A stretch of DNA of 10,927 bases from Geminicoccaceae bacterium (GTDB lineage: Bacteria; Pseudomonadota; Alphaproteobacteria; Geminicoccales; Geminicoccaceae), in contig JAGREZ010000050.1 of the NCBI GenBank assembly GCA_020446285.1, forward strand, positions 192-11,118, read 5' to 3'. Every line of letters starts with the position of its first letter. The first letter of the stretch is position 1. The notes under the pieces were generated by a model that saw only the letters and a program-made list of their open reading frames with translations, made no database searches and had not been told where the DNA came from. The translations under genes were made by a program, and so were the position numbers. Shown piece by piece: positions 1 through 6,569 of the stretch.

Positions 1-318
<318 letters not shown>

Positions 319-329
319 GGAGAGGACGC

Positions 330-737
330 ATGGCCGAAGCCGAAAAGGTGTCGTTCGAGCTGGTCTCCCCGGAACGGGTTCTGGCCAGCATCGAGGCGGA
401 CATGGTGGTCGTACCGGGTTCCGAGGGCGATTTCGGTGTCCTTCCGCGGCACTCGCCCTTCATGTCGCTCATCCGTCCCGGTGTCATCGACATCCATGAG
501 AAGGGCGAGATCGTCCGGCGGATCTTCATCGAGGGCGGCTTTGCCGAGGTGAATCCCGACGGTCTCATCGTCCTCGCCGAGGCCGCCGTGCCGCTCGACG
601 AGCTCGACCGCGCCGTGGTTGCCACTGACCTCAAGAACGCCGAGGACGAACTCCGCGCCGCCACCGACGAAGCGGAAAAGGCCCGACTGGAAAAGGTCAT
701 CGGCATCGCCAGGGTAAGACTGGAAGCGCTGAACTGA
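330..737 (+). CDS. atpC: F1F0 ATP synthase subunit epsilon
   Basis: This 135-residue protein is the epsilon subunit of the F1 central stalk, which couples rotation to catalysis and can inhibit ATP hydrolysis. Residues 1 to about 88 form the N-terminal beta-sandwich, with the diagnostic PGSEGDFGVLPRHSP motif at 29-43. Residues from about 89 to the end are an alanine- and charge-rich helical hairpin (LDELDRAVVATDLKNAEDEL and beyond), so the C-terminal inhibitory-type domain is present at normal family length. The ATG at 330 follows a purine-rich Shine-Dalgarno stretch (GAGGAGAGGA, 316-325). It lies 11 bases after the atpD stop, so the two genes are co-transcribed. It is the last gene of the operon: a strong terminator follows 33 bases downstream, and the next gene lies on the other strand. 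Confidence 0.97.
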   Translation: MAEAEKVSFELVSPERVLASIEADMVVVPGSEGDFGVLPRHSPFMSLIRPGVIDIHEKGEIVRRIFIEGGFAEVNPDGLIVLAEAAVPLDELDRAVVATDLKNAEDELRAATDEAEKARLEKVIGIARVRLEALN

Positions 738-770
738 TTTTCCGCCGGGTTCAATCGATACGATCCGAAC

Positions 771-800
771 AACGGGCACCGAAAGGTGCCCGTTTCCTGT
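771..800 (+). terminator. Rho-independent terminator of the atp operon
   Basis: A perfect 10-bp stem (AACGGGCACC at 771-780 with GGTGCCCGTT at 785-794) closes a GAAA tetraloop at 781-784 and runs into a T-rich tail (TTTCCTGTT). It lies 33 bases after the atpC stop, in the gap between the convergent atpC and dctM genes. The T-rich side lies on the plus strand, so it mainly serves the atp operon, although a stem of this strength could also slow transcription arriving from dctM. Confidence 0.92.
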
Positions 801-808
801 TGGACCGG

Positions 809-832
809 AAATCGCCGGGTTTATCCCGATTT
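809..832 (-). terminator. Possible weak hairpin downstream of dctM
   Basis: AAAT (809-812) and CGGG (816-819) can pair with CCCG (825-828) and ATTT (829-832) around a TTTAT loop, leaving three unpaired bases (CGC, 813-815) on one side. Read on the minus strand it lies 14 bases beyond the dctM stop. The outer pairs supply a short T run, but the stem is weak and bulged. It may act together with the stronger atpC terminator just beyond it. This is a structural inference only. Confidence 0.3.
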
Positions 833-845
833 CGCCGCAATCCGG

Positions 846-2186
846 CTACCCTCCCCCGCTCCCGTAGATCAGCTCGGGGAGCCACAGGGCGATTTGCGGG
901 AAGGTCATGACCAGCGCAAGGCCGATGAGCTGGATGACCATGAATTGCATCATGCCGAGATAGATGTCGCGGAGATCCCATTCCGGTACCACGCCCTTGA
1001 GGAAATAGGCGGAGAGCGCCACGGGCGGGGAGAGCCATGCCGTCTGCAGGTTGACCGCGACGAGGATGGCGAACCAGGTGAGATTGATCTCGAGCTTGTT
1101 GAGCAGCGGCAGCAGGATGGGGATGATGATGAGAACGATCGGCACCCATTCGAGCGGCCAGCCGAGCAGGAAGATCGCTACCATGATGACGATGAGGATG
1201 GTGGTCGCCGAAAGATCGAGTCCGAGCAGATATTCGGTGAGCATGGTGGGCGTGCCGAGCCGCGAGAATACGGCACCGAAGAAATTCGAGGCGGCAACGA
1301 GAAAGAGAATGAGGACCGAGATTTCCAGCGTCTTGATGAGCGATTCGTAGAAGCGCGTCGCACTCATGCGGCCATAGGCGAGCGTGAGAAGGAGCGAACC
1401 GAACGCCCCGCAGGCAGCCCCTTCGGTCGGCGTCGCCCAGCCGAACAGGATCGAGCCGAGCGCGAAACCGACCAGCAGCGCCGGCGGAACGAGCCCCAGC
1501 AGAAATTCGCGCAGGACGATACCGAAATTCTCCGCCCGTTCCTCCTCGGGCAGTACCGGCCCGAGCGACGGATCGATGGCGCAGCGCAGGAGCGCGTAAC
1601 CCGTATAGAGGAAAGCCAGCAGGATGCCGGGGAGGATGGCGGCGGCGAAGAGATCGGTGACCGGCACTTCGAGCACGGGGCCCATCACCACCAGCATGAT
1701 CGAGGGCGGGATGAGGATGCCGAGCGTACCGCCGGCGGTGATGGTGCCGGCGGCGAGCCGCACGTCGTAGCCCGAGCGGTTCATCGTCTTCGCGGCCATG
1801 ATGCCGAGGATCGTGACCGATGCGCCGACGATGCCGGTGGCGGCGGCGAAGATGGTCGAGACGAAGAGCACCGCGATGTAGAGTGCGCCACGGGTGTTGG
1901 CGAGCATCAGCTGGACGGCGCGGAACAGCCGTTCCATCAGCCCCGCCTGTTCCATCATGATGCCCATGAAGACGAAGAGCGGCACGGCGGCGAGTGTCTG
2001 CTCCATCATGACCTGGTTGAACTGCAGGGTCATGAGCAGGGCGACGAGCTTGATGCCGAAGCCGAGCGCGCCGAAGATCACGCCGAGGAATATGAGTGTG
2101 AACGAGATCGGAAATCCGACGAAGATGGCGAACAGCATGACACCGATCATCACCACGCCGAGGGCTTCGTTGGACATTTCGAACAT
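846..2186 (-). CDS. dctM: TRAP transporter large permease subunit (DctM family)
   Basis: This 446-residue, almost entirely hydrophobic protein is the large (M) subunit of a TRAP transporter, the channel-forming inner-membrane part that couples solute uptake to an ion gradient. Family marks are the GTLGILIPPSIML segment (153-165), FGWATPTEGAACGAFGSL (248-265) and the C-terminal half-repeat LGWPLEWVPI (341-350) followed by QTAWLSPPVALSAYF (381-395). About a dozen membrane segments can be drawn. The open frame extends upstream to 2354, but that part overlaps dctQ. The ATG at 2186 lies just 2 bases after the dctQ stop and has an AGGTGG ribosome site ending 8 bases before it; a second ATG at 2177 has none. 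Translational coupling to dctQ is therefore likely. Family assignment is certain; the substrate is not readable from this subunit. Confidence 0.96.
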   Translation of the reverse strand: MFEMSNEALGVVMIGVMLFAIFVGFPISFTLIFLGVIFGALGFGIKLVALLMTLQFNQVMMEQTLAAVPLFVFMGIMMEQAGLMERLFRAVQLMLANTRGALYIAVLFVSTIFAAATGIVGASVTILGIMAAKTMNRSGYDVRLAAGTITAGGTLGILIPPSIMLVVMGPVLEVPVTDLFAAAILPGILLAFLYTGYALLRCAIDPSLGPVLPEEERAENFGIVLREFLLGLVPPALLVGFALGSILFGWATPTEGAACGAFGSLLLTLAYGRMSATRFYESLIKTLEISVLILFLVAASNFFGAVFSRLGTPTMLTEYLLGLDLSATTILIVIMVAIFLLGWPLEWVPIVLIIIPILLPLLNKLEINLTWFAILVAVNLQTAWLSPPVALSAYFLKGVVPEWDLRDIYLGMMQFMVIQLIGLALVMTFPQIALWLPELIYGSGGG

Positions 2187-2188
2187 GC

Positions 2189-2803
2189 TCAGGGCCACCT
2201 GTCGTGTCTGATGGCATAGATCGACTTGAGCAGCTCGGACACGCCCTGCAAGAGCAGCAGGGCCGCGCCCACGGGCATGGCCGAGCGCACGGGCGCCACC
2301 GGGGCCATCCAGGCCGTATCCATCGACAGCTCGCCCCGCTCCCACGCCTTCCACGCATAGTCGAGACTGATCCAGAAGAAGACGGCGATGCCCGGAAAGT
2401 AGAGGAGGACATACAGCGTCGCGTCGACCAGCGCCTGTGTTCTAGCCGACCAGGCGCGGTAGAGGAAATCGGCGCGGATATGAACGCCGCGCATGAGTGC
2501 ATAGGCAGCGCCACCCATGAACATCGCCCCGGAAATCATCCGGCTGAGATCGTAGGCCCAAAGCGTCGGCGCGATGAAGAGCTTGCGCGCGACAACCTCG
2601 TGAATCATCACATAGATGACCGGAACGAGCATGAAACAGATGATCCGCCCCGACCACAGGCTGATCGTGTCGATCACCGTGATCGTGCGGCGCATCCAGG
2701 GCGTCATGTCGTCGGGCAGATCGCCCGGATCACCCGAGCGCCGTTCGGCGATCATCTCGTCCGAGATATCGAGAGTTTCGAGAGTTTCGCTCAAGGGCGT
2801 CAC
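2189..2803 (-). CDS. dctQ: TRAP transporter small permease subunit (DctQ family)
   Basis: This is the small (Q) membrane subunit of the TRAP transporter, which pairs with DctM and helps dock the periplasmic binding protein. The 204-residue protein has four predicted membrane helices (about 48-68, 84-104, 126-147 and 172-193). Between helices 2 and 3 it carries the family-typical stretch GGAAYALMRGVHIRADFLY (97-115). The frame opens with GTG at 2803, preceded by a GGA-containing but poor ribosome site. The first 40 residues are acidic and not membranous, so a start at the ATG at 2755 (residue 17, with GGACGAG just before it) is a real alternative. It follows dctP by 70 bases that contain a strong hairpin, and its stop lies 2 bases before the dctM start. 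Confidence 0.92.
   Translation of the reverse strand: MTPLSETLETLDISDEMIAERRSGDPGDLPDDMTPWMRRTITVIDTISLWSGRIICFMLVPVIYVMIHEVVARKLFIAPTLWAYDLSRMISGAMFMGGAAYALMRGVHIRADFLYRAWSARTQALVDATLYVLLYFPGIAVFFWISLDYAWKAWERGELSMDTAWMAPVAPVRSAMPVGAALLLLQGVSELLKSIYAIRHDRWP
2771..2788. repeat. Two tandem copies of a 9-base unit inside dctQ
   Basis: GAGAGTTTC occurs twice back to back (2771-2779 and 2780-2788). On the coding (minus) strand it specifies a repeated Glu-Thr-Leu in the variable acidic N-terminus of DctQ. It preserves frame and is probably a small slippage duplication without functional weight. It falls upstream of the alternative start at 2755. Confidence 0.6.
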
Positions 2804-2814
2804 TCCGCTGGCCC

Positions 2815-2851
2815 CATCGGTAGAAGAGCGGAAATCGCTCCCCTACCGATG
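2815..2851 (-). promoter_or_regulatory. Intercistronic hairpin between dctP and dctQ
   Basis: CATCGGTAG (2815-2823) is the exact reverse complement of CTACCGATG (2843-2851). Inside these arms GAGCG (2826-2830) pairs with CGCTC (2836-2840) around a 5-base loop. The result is a 14-bp stem broken only by a 2x2 internal mismatch. It begins 22 bases after the dctP stop and ends 11 bases before the dctQ GTG. No T run follows on the minus strand, so it does not look like a full intrinsic terminator. It more likely protects the upstream dctP mRNA from 3' decay or partly attenuates transcription, giving more binding protein than permease. The structure is read directly; the role is inferred. Confidence 0.75.
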
Positions 2852-2873
2852 ACACGAACTGTCCGTCCCGGTC

Positions 2874-3977
2874 CTACTTCAGGCTGTCGGCGAAGGCCCG
2901 GCCGAGATTGGCATTCGAAGTCTGCGCGCCGGCCCAGAACGGTACGGCCACTTCCGCGAACGCCTTCTGGCTTTCCCACACCTTCTTGAAGAAGGCATTG
3001 TCTTCGGCATTCTTTTCGAGCGTTGCACGGGCAGCGTTCATGTATTCCGTGAAATAGTCGGTCGGCGTGTCATGCAGGATCACACCGTCTTCCCCGGTGA
3101 GTTTCTGCAGTGCCTTGCCATTTTCATAGATACGATAGCTCATCGATTTCATGAGCGACGCATTGGCGGCGACTTCCAGCGCCTTTTTCTGGTGGTCGGT
3201 GAGGCCGTCATAGACATCGCCATTGATATAGAGATCGGCATTCACCACCACCTGATGCAGCCCCTGGAGGTAATAATGCTTGAGCACCTTCTGGAAACCG
3301 AACACCGAATCAGGCTTCGGGCAGCACCACTCGGCCGCGTCGATCGTGCCTTTCTCGAGCGCCGGGAGAATGTCGCCGCCGCCCATGGCCACCGCTGCAA
3401 CGCCGATATCGTTGTAAGTCTGGCCGGGAATCCCCGGAGGAGCGCGGAAACGGTACTTGCGGAAATCGTCCATGCTGGTGATCGGCTCCTTGAACCAGCC
3501 GAGCGCTTCGGGGCCCACCGGTTGCAGCATGAAGCCCTTCACGTTCACGCCCATCTCGTCCCAGAGCTCGTCATAGAGCTCCTTGCCGCCGCCATAGAGA
3601 AACCACGACACGAACGCGATATTGTCGATGCCCACGCCGGCACCGGCAACGGGCGAGCCGAACAGCATGGCGGCGGGATGCTTGCCCGACCAGTAATGTG
3701 TCCAGGCGAAACCGCCCTCGATCAGTCCGGCATCCACCGCATCGAGCGTCTCCTGCACGCCGACGACGGCGCCCGCAGGCAGAACCTCGATCGTCACCTC
3801 GCCACCGGTGAGAGCCGCGACATCGGCACCGAAATCGTTGAGCATGGTTACCTCGTCGGCCGACGAGGGAATGACCGACTGCACCCGGATCACCGTTTCG
3901 GCCGAAGCCGTCAGTGCCGTGCCAAGGAGAATGGCGGCCGCAGCGACGATTCCGGCAGCGGCCTTAGAACTGGTCAT
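2874..3977 (-). CDS. dctP: TRAP transporter periplasmic substrate-binding protein (DctP family)
   Basis: This 367-residue protein is the extracytoplasmic solute receptor that captures the substrate and delivers it to DctQM. A Sec signal peptide (about residues 1-26, TALTASA then ETVIRV) precedes the mature protein. FRKYRFRAPPG (172-182) holds the conserved arginine (R178) that in this family pairs with the carboxylate of the ligand. GGGDILPALEKGTIDAAEW (199-217) resembles the TakP/2-oxo-acid-binding branch, so an organic acid substrate is likely but unproven. The only two cysteines of the protein are adjacent, C218-C219, directly after that motif. The start at 3977 is set by a GGAGG ribosome site ending 9 bases before the ATG and by the signal peptide; the longer open frame upstream lacks both. 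It is first in the dctP-Q-M order and is followed by a hairpin. Confidence 0.95.
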   Translation of the reverse strand: MTSSKAAAGIVAAAAILLGTALTASAETVIRVQSVIPSSADEVTMLNDFGADVAALTGGEVTIEVLPAGAVVGVQETLDAVDAGLIEGGFAWTHYWSGKHPAAMLFGSPVAGAGVGIDNIAFVSWFLYGGGKELYDELWDEMGVNVKGFMLQPVGPEALGWFKEPITSMDDFRKYRFRAPPGIPGQTYNDIGVAAVAMGGGDILPALEKGTIDAAEWCCPKPDSVFGFQKVLKHYYLQGLHQVVVNADLYINGDVYDGLTDHQKKALEVAANASLMKSMSYRIYENGKALQKLTGEDGVILHDTPTDYFTEYMNAARATLEKNAEDNAFFKKVWESQKAFAEVAVPFWAGAQTSNANLGRAFADSLK

Positions 3978-4015
3978 GTGACGAGCCTCCAAGCATTTTA
4001 TCGTGGGGAATCGCA

Positions 4016-4032
4016 GCAGCGGCACCCGCTGC
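4016..4032. other. Small hairpin in the dctP leader
   Basis: GCAGCGG (4016-4022) and CCGCTGC (4026-4032) form a perfect 7-bp stem with a 3-base loop, 38 bases before the dctP ATG. It lies in the 176-base gap between the MscS-like channel gene and dctP, the longest gene-free stretch in the window, and presumably within the dctP leader. I could not place a convincing -35/-10 pair in this gap. No regulatory role can be claimed from the structure alone. Confidence 0.4.
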
Positions 4033-4153
4033 CCTTTCCCTGTTTCACCCCCTGCCAGTGTCAGACCTGTCCCGGGGCGAGGCGAAGGGTTCCACCGATT
4101 GCCGGCCGGATCAAGGAGAATCCCGCTCGACCCGTTTGCCGACAGCCCCGCCT

Positions 4154-5560
4154 TCAGAGGCCGAAGAGCGAGCGGATGCGGGTGAGCAAGCGGTCTTCGG
4201 TGGCACGGACGTCGGTTCCCGCCCTCGCACCCGCCTCGCCGAGCGCGTTGTCGAGCACTGCCTTGCGCCGGGCGAGCGTGCGACTGAGCTGGGCGGCCAG
4301 CTGCGGGGAACGCCGCAGAACCGGCGCCAGAACCTCCTCGTCGATTTCCAGCAGGACGCATTCGCTTTCCGCCCGCACCGTGGCGCTGCGCGGCTCACCT
4401 GTCAAAAGCGCGAACTCGCCGAAGATCCCGCCGGCCGTGATCCGGTTCACGACGGATTCGCGTCCCTCGCCATCCGTGAAAAGCGCGACAAGGACGCCCT
4501 CCAGCACGACGAAGAGCGACCGGCCCGCCTCTCCCCGGCGAACGATGATCTCGCCGCCGGCAACGCGCCGCTCCATCGCTCCCGCGGCGAGTGCCTTCAC
4601 CTCCGCACCGTCGAGGTCGCGGAACAGCTCCGAGCGCTGCAGGACGCGGTCGCGATCGACCACATAGTCGAGCGAACGGTCGGGCATCGGCGCGTGATAC
4701 AGGTCGAGTTTGCCATAGGGCAGGCCGATGCCGGCCTGATGCAGGTGCTGCAGGACCGAGCGCTGCACTGCGTAACGCACATCGACGAGGCGGTCATAAT
4801 CGTCCACCCAGAAACGCACGAGCCAGACGACGCCGCGCTCGTCGAAGGTGGCGATGCGGACATCCGGTGCGCGCTGCATCCGCTCGACATCCACGACCGC
4901 GCGCACGGCCGCGAGCAGCACCCGGTCCGCCTTGCCCGGCGCCAGCGCGTGGTCGAGCGTCACCTCGATCTCGTCACGGAAAAGTTCGCCCCGGTGGCCG
5001 TAATTGCGGAACCCGCCGGTGGCGAGCCGAGCGTTGGGAATGACGAGCGTGACCGCCCCCTTCGTGCGAAGTCTGGTCGTCAGCCATCCCACCTCGACGA
5101 CCCTGCCGGCCTCGCCGTCCGCCTCGGCGATCCAGTCGCCGATGGCGTAGGGACGTTCGAGATTAAGGGCGATGCCGGCGAACAGGCTGGCGAGCATGTC
5201 ACGCAGGGCGAAGCCGATCACCGCCACCAGCACGCCCGACGTGGTGATGATCCCGGCCACCGGAACCTGCCATTCGCGTGCCGCCGCCATCAGCAGTGCC
5301 GATGCGAGGACCGCCGCGGCGAGCAGATCGGAAAGCAGCCTCGGCGGCGCATGTCCGGTCCGCCGTTTCAGCAGCCCCTGCCAGAGCAGGACGTCGAGAA
5401 GCCGCACAACGAGCCAGGCGCCGCAGATCCATCCGGCACTTCGGGCGAGGATCGCCACGCTCCGCAAGTCATCCGGCATGAGCCGGATGACAATGAGCAC
5501 GAGGGCACATGCGAGCCCCGGAACGACCAGTCGCCGGAATCCCCTGTCTTCGGTCTTCAT
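4154..5560 (-). CDS. MscS-type mechanosensitive channel with C-terminal cyclic-nucleotide-binding domain
   Basis: This 468-residue inner-membrane protein joins two modules. Hydrophobic segments lie at about 11-28, 41-60 and 76-94. They are followed by the pore-type TM3 (about 100-133) with GFALRDMLASLFAG (116-129), matching the conserved MscS pore helix. The MscS beta domain follows (NLERPYAIGDWI, 133-144; VTLVIPNARL, 170-179). Residues from about 305 to 430 are a cNMP-binding fold, with the phosphate-cassette pattern FGEFALLTGEPRSATV (380-395) including the arginine (R391) that contacts the cyclic phosphate. This architecture is known as the bCNG subset of the MscS superfamily, in which channel opening is linked to cyclic nucleotide. 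The ATG at 5560 was chosen because the longer frame runs into the FNT gene and adds no hydrophobic sequence; its ribosome site is weak. Ligand and tension sensitivity cannot be read here. Confidence 0.9.
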   Translation of the reverse strand: MKTEDRGFRRLVVPGLACALVLIVIRLMPDDLRSVAILARSAGWICGAWLVVRLLDVLLWQGLLKRRTGHAPPRLLSDLLAAAVLASALLMAAAREWQVPVAGIITTSGVLVAVIGFALRDMLASLFAGIALNLERPYAIGDWIAEADGEAGRVVEVGWLTTRLRTKGAVTLVIPNARLATGGFRNYGHRGELFRDEIEVTLDHALAPGKADRVLLAAVRAVVDVERMQRAPDVRIATFDERGVVWLVRFWVDDYDRLVDVRYAVQRSVLQHLHQAGIGLPYGKLDLYHAPMPDRSLDYVVDRDRVLQRSELFRDLDGAEVKALAAGAMERRVAGGEIIVRRGEAGRSLFVVLEGVLVALFTDGEGRESVVNRITAGGIFGEFALLTGEPRSATVRAESECVLLEIDEEVLAPVLRRSPQLAAQLSRTLARRKAVLDNALGEAGARAGTDVRATEDRLLTRIRSLFGL

Positions 5561-5663
5561 GTGCCCATCATGCGTGCGATTGCCGCACGAGGGCAACAGC
5601 GTTCCCGCCCGGGGACACGCACAAGACCCTGAATTTACCCGCTTTCGCCGGATGTCGCCACAC

Positions 5664-5689
5664 AAACGGCCGTTCCGGAGCGGCCGCTC
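5664..5689 (-). terminator. Probable terminator of the FNT channel gene
   Basis: On the minus strand two CGGCCG arms (plus-strand 5681-5686 and 5667-5672) can pair across an 8-base loop. G-U and A-U pairs extend the stem outward into a TTTGTGT tail. The structure starts within the stop codon of the FNT gene, as compact terminators can. The T run is short and interrupted, so it may be partial, leaving some read-through to the MscS-like gene 127 bases on. Confidence 0.5.
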
Positions 5690-6497
5690 AGGCGCTGTCC
5701 GGGGCGCCCATCCTGTAACAGAACCAGTAGGCAAGGCCGACGAGACCGCCGCCACCGATCACATTGCCGATCGTCACGACCAGAAGATTGACGACAAAGC
5801 CCGCGAGCGTGACGCCTTCGACGCCGGTGACGAGCGCGAGGCCGATGAAATAGATGTTGGCGATGGAATGTTCGAAGCCGAGCGCCACGAAGGCCGCCAC
5901 CGGCGGGACGATGGCCAGGATCTTGCCGGCGACATCGCGTGCGGCGAAGCTGAGCCAGACGGCGAGACAGACGAGGGCGTTACAGAGAATGGCGCGGAAG
6001 AACGCCTGATCGACCGGCAGCGCGACCTTGCTTCGGGCGATGACCGCCGCGGTTTCCATCACTGCACCGCCATGCATGGCGAGCGTGCCGCTCAGTGCCA
6101 CGAGGACTGCTGCCCCGAATGCGCCGATGAAATTGGCGAGGAAGACCACGACCCAGTTACGCACCAGCTCGCCCGTGCCGATGCGGCCGTCGATCCTCGC
6201 CATGACGATGAGATTGTTGCCGGTGAAGAGTTCGGCACCGGCGATGACCACGAGAATGAGCCCGAGCGCGAACACCATGCCGCCAAGAAGACGCGCCGGC
6301 CCGAAACCGAGGCCATGGTCCGTCATCACCAGCGTGAACAGCATGGCGCCAAAGGCGATGAACGCACCGGCAAGGATGCCGAGAACGGTTAGCGGAACGA
6401 TTGCGAGCCTAGCCTTGGCAACACCGGCCTCCTCGACGCGCGCGGCGATCTGCGCCGGCTTGTAGGCATCGATTCCGAGACTGTCGGCTATGGCCAT
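5688..6497 (-). CDS. Formate/nitrite transporter (FNT) family channel
   Basis: This 269-residue inner-membrane protein belongs to the FNT (FocA/NirC) family, pentameric channels for small monovalent anions such as formate, nitrite or hydrosulfide. The hydrophobic pattern fits six helices. GAELFTGNN (87-95) corresponds to the family Omega loop with its conserved threonine (T92). FFRAILCNALVCLAVW (166-181) and GFEHSIANIYFIG (207-219) follow, the latter holding the pore histidine (H210), with K157 upstream. The ATG at 6497 is fixed by a perfect AGGAGG 7 bases before it; the frame continues to 6569 without another good signal. It lies 72 bases after mrp in the same direction. No formate lyase or nitrite reductase gene is in the window, so which anion it carries stays open and no symbol is given. 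Confidence 0.93.
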   Translation of the reverse strand: MAIADSLGIDAYKPAQIAARVEEAGVAKARLAIVPLTVLGILAGAFIAFGAMLFTLVMTDHGLGFGPARLLGGMVFALGLILVVIAGAELFTGNNLIVMARIDGRIGTGELVRNWVVVFLANFIGAFGAAVLVALSGTLAMHGGAVMETAAVIARSKVALPVDQAFFRAILCNALVCLAVWLSFAARDVAGKILAIVPPVAAFVALGFEHSIANIYFIGLALVTGVEGVTLAGFVVNLLVVTIGNVIGGGGLVGLAYWFCYRMGAPDSA

Positions 6498-6514
6498 CGT
6501 GGCACCTCCTTCAC
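6491..6514 (-). promoter_or_regulatory. Consensus ribosome binding site of the FNT gene
   Basis: On the minus strand AGGAGG stands 7 bases before the ATG at 6497, the strongest Shine-Dalgarno on this strand in the window. It decides the start against the longer open frame to 6569 and suggests efficient translation, in contrast with the weak site of the following MscS-like gene. Confidence 0.8.
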
Positions 6515-6569
6515 CGGGATTGCCGAACGATATCCGCCGGCCATCACCGCCCCTGCGGACGCGCCACAA

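Noticed and set aside
786..2219. Long plus-strand open frame (477 codons) opposite dctM and the end of dctQ
   Set aside because: Its product is an implausible Asp/Glu/His/Arg-rich string, which is what the antisense of a membrane protein in GC-rich DNA gives. It has no ribosome site, and the minus-strand frame carries clear TRAP motifs.
751..2514. Alternative minus-strand frame (587 codons) over dctM and dctQ
   Set aside because: The product is Arg/His-rich with no membrane pattern and is out of frame with both TRAP subunits. It also runs through the atpC terminator.
3978..4153. Possible FNR- or sigma-54-type site in the dctP leader
   Set aside because: A TTGAT half-site and a TGGCA element are present, but the partner half-sites or the -12 GC are absent at the needed spacing.
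3072..4667. Plus-strand open frame of 531 codons opposite dctP and the start of the MscS-CNB gene region
   Set aside because: It spans two clear minus-strand genes and the gap between them and has no recognisable domain. It is a GC-skew shadow frame.
4058..5632. Plus-strand open frame of 524 codons opposite the MscS-CNB gene
   Set aside because: It has a charged, low-complexity composition and no domain, while the opposite strand encodes MscS and cNMP motifs in order.
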